From positions 1-45,804 of the forward strand of contig JACRDC010000043.1 in NCBI GenBank assembly GCA_016218705.1: a stretch of DNA of 45,804 nucleotides, given 5' to 3'. The translations under genes were made by a program, and so were the position numbers. Source of the DNA: Desulfarculus sp. Lineage in GTDB: Bacteria > Desulfobacterota > Desulfarculia > Desulfarculales > Desulfarculaceae. The first letter of the stretch is position 1. Each line of letters begins with the position of its first letter. Below are positions 35,748 through 42,821 of this stretch, in pieces. The notes below the pieces were generated by a model. That model was given only the letters and a program-made list of their open reading frames with translations, ran no database searches and had not been told where the DNA came from.

Positions 35748-37931
35748 CTAGCCCAGGCCCAGGGCCCGGCCGCCCTGGTAGACCAAAAGGGCCATCAAGT
35801 AGGCAATAAGGGTATTGTGGACCATCGAAAACAGGGGCCAGCGCCAGGTGCCGGTTTCGCGACGGATGGTGACCAGGGTGGCGATGCAGGGCGAGTAGAT
35901 CATCACGAAGACCAGCAGGGCAAAGGCGCTCAAGGGGGTCCAACCCGGGCTGTCCTGGAGGCGCTTGGCCAAGGGCTCGGCGTCCACGCCCTTCTTGGCG
36001 GCTTGCCCCAGGCTGTAGGCGGTGCCCATGGTGGAGACAATCACCTCCTTGGCCGCCAGGCCGCCCACCAGGGCCACGTTGGTGCGCCAGTCGAAGCCCA
36101 GGGGATCGGTGACCACGGTCAAGGCCCGGCCCAGGCGGCCGGCCACGGTGCCCCCCAGTTCGGCGCTGGCCTTCTGGTTGGCGATCTCCTTCTGACTCTC
36201 CTCGCCCTGGGCCTGGGCGGCCAGGCTGGCGAAGCGGGCCTCGTCCTGCTCGGACAGGCCGGGGAAGCTCATCAAGGCCCAGACCACCAGGCTAACGGCC
36301 AAAAGGATGGTGCCGGCCCGCTTTACGTACTCCCAGGTGCGCTCCCAGGTGTGTATCAAAAGGCCCTTGAGGGTGGGGGTGCGGTAGGGCGGCAGCTCCA
36401 TGACAAAGGGGGACTGGCGGCCCTTGAGCAGGCTGGAGCGCAAGAGCCGGGCGGCCAAGAGGGCCAACGTCCAGGAGATGATGGTCAGGGCGAACATGAC
36501 ATCGGCCTGGCGGTGGGCGAAGAAGGCGCTGATCAAGAGGCTGTACACCGGCAGCTTGGCCCCGCAGTTCATGAAGGGCACCACCAGGATGGTGGCCAGG
36601 CGGGCCTGGGGGTCCTTGAGGGTGCGGGTGGCCATGACCGCCGGCACCGCGCAGCCGCCGCTGATGCCGCCACCCACGATGAGGCTAATCACCGAGTTGC
36701 CGTGCAGGCCGAAGACGCGCAGCACCCGGTCCATGAGGTAGGCCATGCGGGCCATGTAGCCCGAGTCCTCCATAACCGCGATGGCCAGGAACATGAACAT
36801 GATGAGCGGCACGAAGCCCAGCACCCCGCCCACGCCGTCTATCACGCCGCTGACCAGGAGCGAGCGCAAGAGGCCCTCGGGCAGGGCGGCCTCCACGGCG
36901 CCCCCCAGCCAGCCGAAAAAGGTCTCGAACCAGGCCACCGGGGCCCTGCTGGCCCAGAAGACGAACTGGTAGACCCCGTAGAGCACGCCCAGGAGGAACA
37001 GCGGCCCGATGAGCCGGTTGGTGAGCACCCGGTCCACCTTGTCGCTGAAGTCCATGCGCACCTCGCGCTCCAGGACCAGGGCCTGCCGGGTGATGGCGCT
37101 GATGAAGCCGTAGCGGTAATCGGCGATGACGCTCTCGGGGTCGTCGTCTAGGGTGCTCTTCAGGTGCTCGCCCACCCGCTGGCGCACCGGCTCCAGGCGG
37201 CTGGTCAGGTTTTGGTCCTGGCGCATGCTTTCCAGCACCTCATGATCGCCCTCCAGGCACTTGAGCGCCAGCCAGCGGGCGGCGATGAGCCCGTGGCGGG
37301 GGGTGGAGCCCTCCAGGATGCCGGCCAGTTCGGCGATGGCCTGGTCCAGGTCGGCGCCGTAGGAGATGTCCAGGGGGCGCCAGTCGGGCTTTTGCCGGGC
37401 CAGTTCCACGGCCACGCGCAGAAGCTCCTGCACGCCCTGGCCCGTGCGCGCCACCGTGGGCACCACCGGCACCCCCAACAGCTCCGAAAGCTTGGCGGTG
37501 TCTATCTTCATGCCCCGCTGCTCGGCCACGTCCACCATGTTAAGGCCGATGACCAGGGGCACGCCCAGCTCCATGAGCTGCACGGCCAGGTAGAGGTTGC
37601 GCTCCAGGTTGGAGGCGTCCACCACGTCCACCACCACGTCGGGGCGTTGGCCGATGACGAAGTTGCGGGCCACCACCTCCTCCAGGGAGTAGGCCGTGAG
37701 GCTGTAGGTGCCGGGCAGATCAACCACGTTTATCGGCTGGCCGTCCAGGCGGGCCTCGCCTTCCTTCTTGTCCACGGTCACGCCGGGGTAGTTGCCCACG
37801 TGCTGGCGGGCGCCGGTGAGCGCGTTGAACAGGCTGGTCTTGCCGGCGTTGGGGTTGCCGGCCAGGGCCACCGTGACCTGGCCGTGGCTGGGGTTGCTGG
37901 CCTGGGCTACCGCGATATGGCTGCGGCTCAT
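35748..37931 (-). CDS. feoB: Ferrous iron transporter FeoB
   Basis: 727 residues. N-terminal G domain: P-loop GNPNAGKTSLFN, switch DLPGTYSL, NMVD. Then a helical spacer and membrane domain with gate motifs (GGGISGGCAVPAVMATRT, VPFMNCGAKLPVY) and the later PLGFDWR/GGLAAKEVIVSTMGT. It imports Fe(II) driven by nucleotide hydrolysis. It overlaps feoA by ATGA. Full length. Confidence 0.96.
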   Translation of the reverse strand: MSRSHIAVAQASNPSHGQVTVALAGNPNAGKTSLFNALTGARQHVGNYPGVTVDKKEGEARLDGQPINVVDLPGTYSLTAYSLEEVVARNFVIGQRPDVVVDVVDASNLERNLYLAVQLMELGVPLVIGLNMVDVAEQRGMKIDTAKLSELLGVPVVPTVARTGQGVQELLRVAVELARQKPDWRPLDISYGADLDQAIAELAGILEGSTPRHGLIAARWLALKCLEGDHEVLESMRQDQNLTSRLEPVRQRVGEHLKSTLDDDPESVIADYRYGFISAITRQALVLEREVRMDFSDKVDRVLTNRLIGPLFLLGVLYGVYQFVFWASRAPVAWFETFFGWLGGAVEAALPEGLLRSLLVSGVIDGVGGVLGFVPLIMFMFLAIAVMEDSGYMARMAYLMDRVLRVFGLHGNSVISLIVGGGISGGCAVPAVMATRTLKDPQARLATILVVPFMNCGAKLPVYSLLISAFFAHRQADVMFALTIISWTLALLAARLLRSSLLKGRQSPFVMELPPYRTPTLKGLLIHTWERTWEYVKRAGTILLAVSLVVWALMSFPGLSEQDEARFASLAAQAQGEESQKEIANQKASAELGGTVAGRLGRALTVVTDPLGFDWRTNVALVGGLAAKEVIVSTMGTAYSLGQAAKKGVDAEPLAKRLQDSPGWTPLSAFALLVFVMIYSPCIATLVTIRRETGTWRWPLFSMVHNTLIAYLMALLVYQGGRALGLG

Positions 37932-38170
37932 GACGCTTGCTCCACTTCCACCATGATGTGGTCGGCTTCGTTGTTGCGCAGGGTGAGGTTGTAGCCCCGA
38001 AGCTTGATCTCCACGGGATCCTTGAGCGGCGCCCGGCCGATGACCTTGAGCGGTGTGCCGGGCACCAGGCCCATGTCGCGCAGGCGCCGGCCCAGCTCGC
38101 CGCCGGTGGTGACCTTGACCACCACGGCGGTTTGCCCGGGCTTGAGTTCCCTAAGAGTTACGACGCTCAT
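37928..38170 (-). CDS. feoA: FeoA
   Basis: 80 residues, an SH3-like FeoA protein (LRELKPGQTAVVVKVTTGGE, RRLRDMGLVPGTPLKVI, and the closing RNNEADHIMVE). It modulates FeoB. AGGAG lies upstream of ATG 38170, and the operator at 38195-38213 sits just before it. Confidence 0.95.
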   Translation of the reverse strand: MSVVTLRELKPGQTAVVVKVTTGGELGRRLRDMGLVPGTPLKVIGRAPLKDPVEIKLRGYNLTLRNNEADHIMVEVEQAS

Positions 38171-38194
38171 GGTTTCTCCTGTGCATTAAATGTA

Positions 38195-38213
38195 ATTGCA
38201 ACTCAATTGCAAT
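38195..38213 (-). promoter_or_regulatory. Fur-type operator upstream of feoA
   Basis: Perfect 7-5-7 dyad ATTGCAACTCAATTGCAAT (read on plus strand), 25 bp before feoA. Nearly the same 19-mer occurs before the Fur-type gene (39000-39018), two bases different. It differs from the enterobacterial Fur box, but its position and sharing argue for the Fur-FeoA fusion as the binder. Confidence 0.7.
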
Positions 38214-38251
38214 ATATGGACGTAAAAAAAGGCCCGCCGCTGGACTCAATT

Positions 38252-38953
38252 TTAGCCCCGCGGCTGGCCGTTGCCGTTGTTTACGTGACTTACCAGCACC
38301 TTCTGGGCCGCGCCCCGGCCCAGGGCCACCCGGCAGCCCTTGACCGCGATAACCATGGCCCCGCCGCCGGCGCTTATCACTTCCAGCTCGCAGCCCAGGC
38401 CGATGCCCAGGTCTTGCATCTGGCCACTCAGGTTCTGGCCTCCGGCCAGGCGCTCCACCCTCAGGCGTTCGCCCGGGGCCGCCAGGGCCAGGGGCAGGGT
38501 GGGTTGGCGCTTGCCCAGGCAGTTCTGGCACAGGCCGTAGATGTGCAGCATGTGGCGCAGCGGGTGAAAGCCCTGGGCCTTGGTCACCTTTTGTTGCAAG
38601 GCCTCCAGCTCGGGGTCGAAGAACTCGCAGATGGCGCCGCAGCCGGTGCAGATGAGGTGGTCGTGGTGCTCGCCCAGGTGGTGATGCTCGTAGCGCGGCG
38701 GCCCGCCCTCGAAGTCGCGCCGCACGGCCAGGCCGAAGCGGGTGAGCAGCTCCAGGGTCTGGGCCACGAAATCGGGCTCAAGCTCCATCCCGGCCTGGGC
38801 CAACAGCCGCTGCCAGTCCTCGGCGCTGACGTGCTCCTCAGAAGCCAGGAAGGCCTCCAGCACCTTGAGGCGCTCCGCCACGCGGTCCACGCGCTGCTGG
38901 TGCAGCAGGCGCTCGAACTGGCGGCGTTCTTCTTGGTGCAGGACTTGGCTCAC
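38252..38953 (-). CDS. Fur-family regulator fused to a FeoA domain
   Basis: 233 residues. Residues 1 to about 148 are Fur-like: winged helix, the metal-site HHHLGEHHDHLICTGCG, and CQNCLG. Residues about 155-230 are a FeoA domain (LAGGQNLSGQMQDLGIGLG). The fusion suggests an iron sensor in which the FeoA domain aids dimerisation or metal sensing (inference, by analogy with DtxR-FeoA/SH3 fusions). GTG 38953, with GGAG 8 bases before it. It is directly upstream of and in line with feoA, separated by 81 bp. Confidence 0.88.
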   Translation of the reverse strand: MSQVLHQEERRQFERLLHQQRVDRVAERLKVLEAFLASEEHVSAEDWQRLLAQAGMELEPDFVAQTLELLTRFGLAVRRDFEGGPPRYEHHHLGEHHDHLICTGCGAICEFFDPELEALQQKVTKAQGFHPLRHMLHIYGLCQNCLGKRQPTLPLALAAPGERLRVERLAGGQNLSGQMQDLGIGLGCELEVISAGGGAMVIAVKGCRVALGRGAAQKVLVSHVNNGNGQPRG

Positions 38954-38999
38954 GGTCTTATCTCCAGGCTTGGGGCAAGCCTACCAGAGGAATTATGCA

Positions 39000-39018
39000 A
39001 TTGCAACTCAGTTTCAAT
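39000..39018 (-). promoter_or_regulatory. Fur-type operator upstream of the Fur-FeoA gene
   Basis: ATTGCAACTCAGTTTCAAT, 46 bp before the GTG start; imperfect dyad and 17/19 identical to the feoA operator. Implies autoregulation. Confidence 0.65.
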
Positions 39019-39128
39019 AAAAACCTGGCCGTGCTCGCCCATGGCTTGAAGATAAGGCCGGGAAGGTGGGAGGCAAGGGGGGCGGGGTCGGCCTGACCTG
39101 TCCGCAGCCTAACCGCTTGTCGCTACGC

Positions 39129-39154
39129 GGCCTGGGCAACGAGTTGTCCAGGCC
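39129..39154. repeat. Hairpin between fur and merR-type genes
   Basis: A 12-bp inverted repeat (39129-39140 and 39143-39154; one G-T pair) 60 bp past the merR-type stop. No T-run follows, so its terminator role is doubtful. Confidence 0.4.
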
Positions 39155-39214
39155 ACCCAAGACAACCAACCTCCCCGCCGTCACTTCCCTGATACCTTCC
39201 CCTACTCCACTGGC

Positions 39215-39772
39215 TCAACCTACTGGGCCGGGGGCTTTCGCCTGGGCCATTTGGCGGATCAGCGCGATCTCCTCGGCGGGGATGCACAAAAACTCCATGA
39301 ACTGCTCGTGTTTGTCCGGGGCCAGCCGCTCGAACTCCAGGTGCCAGCGCCGCATGTCCTCCTGGCTGAAGCCGGAAGCGTTGAGCAGCTCCACCCAGGT
39401 TTGGCGGTTCATCACTCCCACGCGCTCGGCCAAGCCGGGGTTCTTCAATATGCCCAGGATGAAGCGCTGCTGCTCGCGCAGGCGGGCGATGTCATGGTTA
39501 AGCTCCTCCAGGCGGTGCTCCAGGGTGGCGGCCAGGCGGCTGTCAGGGGCCTCCAGCAGCTTGGCGATATCGGCCAAATTCAGGCCGGTCTGGCGATAGA
39601 GGCATATCTGCTCCAGGCGGCGGGCGTCTTCCGGGCCGTAGCGGCGGTAGTCGCCCTTGCTGCGCAGGCAGGGCTTGAGCAGGCCGATGGAGTCGTAGTA
39701 CAGCAGAGTGCTGCGCGACAGCCCGAAGCGCTTGGCCAGTCTGCCCACGGTGTAGGTGAAGTTGTGCGCCAT
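39215..39772 (-). CDS. MerR-family transcriptional regulator
   Basis: 185 residues. N-terminal MerR winged helix (YTVGRLAKRFGLSRSTLLYYDSIGLL... RRYGPEDARRLEQI), dimerisation helix (about 80-115), and a C-terminal domain (TWVELLNASGFSQEDMRRWH) seen in several MerR-like regulators. It lacks the C-terminal metal-binding Cys of MerR itself, so mercury sensing is not supported by sequence. GGAGGTG lies 7 bases before ATG 39772. It is downstream of the merB-like gene on the same strand, with a palindrome cluster between. Confidence 0.85.
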   Translation of the reverse strand: MAHNFTYTVGRLAKRFGLSRSTLLYYDSIGLLKPCLRSKGDYRRYGPEDARRLEQICLYRQTGLNLADIAKLLEAPDSRLAATLEHRLEELNHDIARLREQQRFILGILKNPGLAERVGVMNRQTWVELLNASGFSQEDMRRWHLEFERLAPDKHEQFMEFLCIPAEEIALIRQMAQAKAPGPVG

Positions 39773-39822
39773 GCTCAGCACCTCCAGGAGGCCCCGGCCC
39801 AGGGCGGACCGGGCGGTGCCCC

Positions 39823-39992
39823 TATGAGTGTGTCGGAGAAAGCCATCCATGGCTTTCTCCTCTTGGCGCTTGCCAAAAGTAAATTTTGGCAAGCTTCCGA
39901 AACCACGCCAAATAGGAATTAGGCGTGATTTCGGCGGGCCGTCCATGGCCCGCCCTAGGAGCCTGTCGTAGTGTTACTCCGACAGGCTCCTA
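39823..39992. repeat. Cluster of five inverted repeats, MITE-like
   Basis: Five consecutive hairpins fill 170 bp: 39835-39860 (12-bp arms), 39868-39894 (11-bp arms), 39898-39933 (12-bp arms, one mismatch), 39933-39954 (8-bp arms), and 39956-39992 (13-bp arms). The outer ends are imperfect inverted copies of each other (TATGAGTGTGTCGGAG at 39823 and, on the other strand, TAGGAGCCTGTCGGAG from 39992), so a small non-autonomous element or REP-type cluster is likely. The right end overlaps the merB-like stop codon and may serve as its terminator. Confidence 0.75.
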
Positions 39993-40742
39993 TTCTAGCC
40001 CGGGACGGGGAAAGAGCGCCCCCTGAATCAAGGGAGTAACCCAGGCACCCTGGGCCAGGGTCAGGTAGGTTCCGGGTACCACGCCCGCTTGACGGCGGTG
40101 CTGACGGGCCTGTTCTTCTGACCAGAAGAACACCGATTTGCGTCAGAACCCCTCGATGATGCTGGGCGCCCCGGGCTGGACCACCTTGAGGGGCGCGAAG
40201 ATCAGGGGACGGGCCCCTGGCTCGGCCACCCTGAAGTTCAGGGCGCTGTCCATGGCTATGTGCATCGCCCGTTGGCTGTGGGCGCATTGGGTGGTGATGA
40301 GTCCCTTTGCCGGTTGGCCGCTCAGTCGCCCTTGCACGAAGGGCACCGCGAGAGCGTCCACCGCTCAGGCGGCGAAGACCTGCTGGCCGCTGTCCAAATC
40401 CACCAGGTGCGGGGTCTTGTCGGCGGTCACCGGATAGGCCCAGGACACCGCCCCCTGGGCGTCCCGGAACAGAAAGGTCATGCGCCTTTCCAGGTCCTTC
40501 AGGATGGCGACTGTCCGCGCCCCAGACAGGCCCAAGCGCTGGGCAATGGCCTGGGCGGGCAAGGGTCGGCCGGTGGCCATGATCTCCCCGACCGCCAGGT
40601 TACGCACCCGGTGGTGTTCGGCGGACATGAAGCCCAGGCTGGCACCCAGGCGCCGCGCGTCCCGGGCCACCCCCCGCTGCCAGAGGGCGGCGGGGAGGGG
40701 CAGCATGCAGCGGCCCAGGCCCAGCAACAGATTGTTTTTCAT
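39990..40742 (-). CDS. merB: MerB-type organomercurial/organometal lyase with two selenocysteines
   Basis: 250 codons when UGA at codons 126 (40365-40367) and 200 (40143-40145) are read as Sec. Residues about 30-105 are a MerB-like winged-helix domain (LPAQAIAQRLGLSGARTVAI). Then U-A-V-D matches the MerB catalytic C-A-L-D (Cys96...Asp99): position 126 is Sec and Asp129 is kept. G-F-U-R-K-S-V-F-F matches the MerB segment with Cys159. Cys153 aligns near MerB Cys117. MerB cleaves carbon-mercury bonds and holds the metal between these two residues; Sec would raise nucleophilicity. Each UGA has a SECIS-like hairpin behind it. ATG 40742 has GGAGG 7 bases upstream; ATG 40748 is too close. The frame has no other stop. 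A double nonsense pseudogene is the alternative, but its stops would have to hit exactly the catalytic codons. I recall a MerB-like selenoprotein family named SaoL; membership is unverified. Confidence 0.85.
40111..40132 (-). promoter_or_regulatory. SECIS-like hairpin for UGA codon 200
   Basis: Perfect 9-bp stem with loop GGUC, starting 10 nt after the UGA. GGUC also occurs in the apical loop of the E. coli fdhF SECIS, where SelB binds. Position and loop fit the bacterial SECIS rule (loop guanine about 16-37 nt after UGA; here about 20). Confidence 0.8.
40328..40344 (-). promoter_or_regulatory. SECIS-like hairpin for UGA codon 126
   Basis: A 6-bp stem (GCCCUU/AAGGGC) with loop CGUGC, starting 20 nt after the UGA; the loop guanine is at about +28. 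Shorter than the second one but within bacterial limits. Confidence 0.65.
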
Positions 40743-40860
40743 GGTCATGCCTCCTTGATGCTTGGCTGCGGAAAGATCAGTCAAGGTCAAGGCTGCACTA
40801 TCAAGCGGTAGACAGGTCAAGATGCCCGCCCAAAAAATCCGGCCCAGGTGCCAAGGCGGG

Positions 40861-41109
40861 TCAAGGGGCGGGCGGTCCGCCCCGGGCCAGCAGCAGGCTA
40901 AACCCTTCCCCCGTCTCCCGGCAGCCCAGGCAGCGGTCGCCGGCCCGGCGCACGATCACCGGCAGGTCACGAGCCCAGCGGGGGCTGGTCAGCAAAACCT
41001 CCAGGTGCTGGCCGGGGGCCAGGCCACTCAGGGCCTGGCGCACCAACAGGGCCAGCACCGGCGAGTCGCCGCCGCGCAGGTCCAACAGGGGAGGGGAAGA
41101 GCTTTCCAT
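40861..41109 (-). CDS. TusA-like small protein without the TusA cysteine
   Basis: 82 residues in the TusA/SirA fold pattern: LLDLRGGDSPVLALLVRQAL, GQHLEVLLTSPRWARDLPV, and a beta end FSLLLARG. TusA carries sulfur on Cys in RGLxCPxP; here that site reads RGGDSP, with Ser. Two other cysteines occur in RCLGCRE. Sulfur relay by the normal route is thus excluded; it may be a partner or metal/selenium carrier for the lyase downstream (inference). GAGGA lies 8 bases before ATG 41109. It precedes the merB-like gene by 118 bp and is divergent from the NtrC-type gene. Confidence 0.75.
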   Translation of the reverse strand: MESSSPPLLDLRGGDSPVLALLVRQALSGLAPGQHLEVLLTSPRWARDLPVIVRRAGDRCLGCRETGEGFSLLLARGGPPAP

Positions 41110-41134
41110 GGCCAAATCCTCTGCCCTGGGGTAA

Positions 41135-41150
41135 GGCAAGAAGCGTACCC
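41135..41150 (-). promoter_or_regulatory. Sigma54 promoter of the TusA-like/merB-like operon
   Basis: Minus strand GGGTACG-CTTC-TTGC: -24 GG and -12 GC separated by exactly 10 bases; one change from GGCAC. Predicted transcript start near 41124, 15 bp before the ATG. Confidence 0.6.
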
Positions 41151-41222
41151 CCGGCGGGCTGATAAAAAATATGCCGTGATGCTGGATGGTTGTCCGTTGG
41201 GTTGTGCCATGGCCCCCGGCGT

Positions 41223-41239
41223 GTTAACGTTTAATTAAC
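41223..41239. promoter_or_regulatory. Enhancer (UAS) dyad between the TusA-like and NtrC-type genes
   Basis: GTTAACGTTTAATTAAC, flanked by GTTAA/TTAAC. It is about 107 bp upstream of the predicted sigma54 start at 41124, the usual UAS distance, and 26 bp before the activator's start, so autoregulation is likely. It matches the site at 42668-42684 in 14 of 17 positions. Confidence 0.65.
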
Positions 41240-41264
41240 GTGGGCCATTAGCAAGGAGCATGCG

Positions 41265-42650
41265 GTGAGCCAGGACATAACCAGCGAGCAGTGTCACCTC
41301 TACTGGCAGTCGGTGGTGGACACCATGGCCGAGGGCCTGTTCATCGTGGATACCAGCGGGGTGGTGGTCTTTATCAACCAGGCCGCCGAGCGCATCACCG
41401 GCTACCGCCGCCAGGAGGTGCTGGGCCGGCCCTGCTCCATCTTCGAGTCCGAGACCTGCCTGGTCTGCACCAACCCCGATGGCCGCTTGGCCTGCCGCCT
41501 GTTCGAGGACGGCCGGGTGACCAACCGGCGCTGCACGGTCAAGCGCAAGGACGGCCAGGCCGTGCACCTGCTGAAAAACGCCACCGTGCTGCACGACGCC
41601 CACGGCCGGGTCATCGGCGGGGTGGAGACGCTCACCGACATCAGCGAGGTGGTGGACAAGGACCGCCAGATCAACGGCCTGCGGCGGGAACTCAACCGCT
41701 CTTACGGCTTCGAGGGCCTCCTGGGCGAGTCCAAGGCCATGGCCGAGGTCTTCGACCTGCTGGAGGCGGCGGCCCAGAGCCAGGCCCCGGTGGTGATTTT
41801 GGGCCAGAGCGGCACCGGCAAGGAGCTGGCCGCGGCGGCCATCCACCGCCGCTCGCCGCGCCAGGGGGGCCCCTTCATCAAGGTCAACTGCGCGGCCCTG
41901 AACCCGGCGCTCCTGGAGAGCGAGCTTTTCGGCCACGAGAAGGGGGCCTTCACCGGCGCCGAGCGCACCCGCAAGGGCCGCTTCGAAGCCGCCCACGGCG
42001 GCAGCCTGTTCCTGGACGAGATCGGCGACCTGCCGCCAGCCGTGCAGGTCAAGCTATTGCGCGTCTTGCAGGAGGGCGAGATCGAGCGCGTGGGCTCCCA
42101 GGAGCCCATCAAGGTGGACGTGCGCATCATATCGGCCACCAACCAGGACCTGGCGGCGCTGATGGCCCAAGGCAAGTTCCGCCAGGACCTCTACTACCGC
42201 ATAAACGTCATACCCATCCGCCTGCCGTCCCTGAGCGAGCGCCCCGAGGACATACCCCTGCTGGCGCAGGCCTTTATCGAGCGCCTGTCCCTGCGCTCTG
42301 GCCAGGCCATCAGCGGGGTCAGCGCGTCCGCCCTGGACCGCCTGATGCAGTACGCCTGGCCGGGCAACGTGCGCGAGCTTATCAACGCCATGGAGTACGC
42401 CTTTGTCACCTGCCGCTCCGGCGAGATACAGCCCCAGCACCTGCCGGCCACGGTGCTGGGTCCGGCTGGCGCCCCGGCCCGGCCCAGCGCCCCCCCGGGC
42501 CGGCCCCAGGCCAGCGATGAGGAGATGCGCCAGGAGATACTGGAAGCCCTGCGGGCCAGCGGGGGGCACAAGGCCAAGGCCGCCGAGCTCATGGGGGTCA
42601 GCCGGGTGACCTTCTGGAAGCGGCTCAAGCGTTTGGGAATGGAGGACTAG
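41265..42650 (+). CDS. NtrC-family sigma54 activator with Cys-rich PAS domain
   Basis: 461 residues. PAS domain (about 10-125) with five cysteines around its ligand loop: Cys57, 65, 68 (CLVC), 77 and 90. AAA+ domain from about 148: Walker A GQSGTGKE, intact GAFTGA, Walker B SLFLDEIGDL. The C-terminal Fis HTH is GGHKAKAAELMGVSRVTFWKRL. It opens sigma54 promoters. The thiol-rich PAS suggests sensing of redox state, metals or organometals (inference). GTG 41265 with AAGGAG upstream; the nearer ATG is out of frame. Matching UAS dyads occur on both sides, before the merB-like operon and the FeS/cytochrome operon. Confidence 0.93.
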   Translation: MSQDITSEQCHLYWQSVVDTMAEGLFIVDTSGVVVFINQAAERITGYRRQEVLGRPCSIFESETCLVCTNPDGRLACRLFEDGRVTNRRCTVKRKDGQAVHLLKNATVLHDAHGRVIGGVETLTDISEVVDKDRQINGLRRELNRSYGFEGLLGESKAMAEVFDLLEAAAQSQAPVVILGQSGTGKELAAAAIHRRSPRQGGPFIKVNCAALNPALLESELFGHEKGAFTGAERTRKGRFEAAHGGSLFLDEIGDLPPAVQVKLLRVLQEGEIERVGSQEPIKVDVRIISATNQDLAALMAQGKFRQDLYYRINVIPIRLPSLSERPEDIPLLAQAFIERLSLRSGQAISGVSASALDRLMQYAWPGNVRELINAMEYAFVTCRSGEIQPQHLPATVLGPAGAPARPSAPPGRPQASDEEMRQEILEALRASGGHKAKAAELMGVSRVTFWKRLKRLGMED

Positions 42651-42684
42651 ATTAACGCGATTAGCATGTTAATCGTTAATTAAC
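42651..42684 (+). promoter_or_regulatory. Paired UAS dyads before the FeS/cytochrome operon
   Basis: ATTAAC-N11-GTTAAT (42651-42673) overlaps GTTAATCGTTAATTAAC (42668-42684). The second is nearly identical to the 41223 site. They lie about 100-115 bp before the predicted sigma54 start. Confidence 0.65.
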
Positions 42685-42750
42685 CGCCGCCACCCAGGTT
42701 ATCGTAGGCTATCTAATGCGTAATTCAGGATATTTTGCAGTAGTGCCCCT

Positions 42751-42766
42751 GGGCACGCCCCTTGCT
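42751..42766 (+). promoter_or_regulatory. Sigma54 promoter of the FeS/cytochrome operon
   Basis: GGGCACG-CCCC-TTGCT: -24/-12 elements with the exact 10-base GG-GC spacing and only one change from consensus TGGCACG-N4-TTGC. 56 bp before the ATG. Confidence 0.8.
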
Positions 42767-42821
42767 TATCCTGAGAGCAGGTGATGAAGCCCACAGCCGT
42801 TCGTTCGCGGGAGCATTGACC

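Noticed and set aside
35817-37151. Plus-strand 444-codon frame opposite feoB
   Set aside because: Shadow of feoB; Gly/His/Ala-rich composition.
39215-39772. Calling the MerR-family gene a mercury sensor
   Set aside because: The C-terminal Cys pair that binds Hg in MerR is not present; only the DNA-binding half supports the family.
39990-40742. Reading the merB-like gene as a pseudogene broken by two nonsense codons
   Set aside because: Only UGA occurs, both at catalytic Cys positions, with SECIS-like hairpins after each, and reading-frame and domain order are preserved to the end.
40801-40863. Selenocysteine read-through of the TusA-like UGA stop (40861-40863)
   Set aside because: The sequence after it has no conserved motif and ends at another stop, and there is no hairpin of proper size at the required distance.
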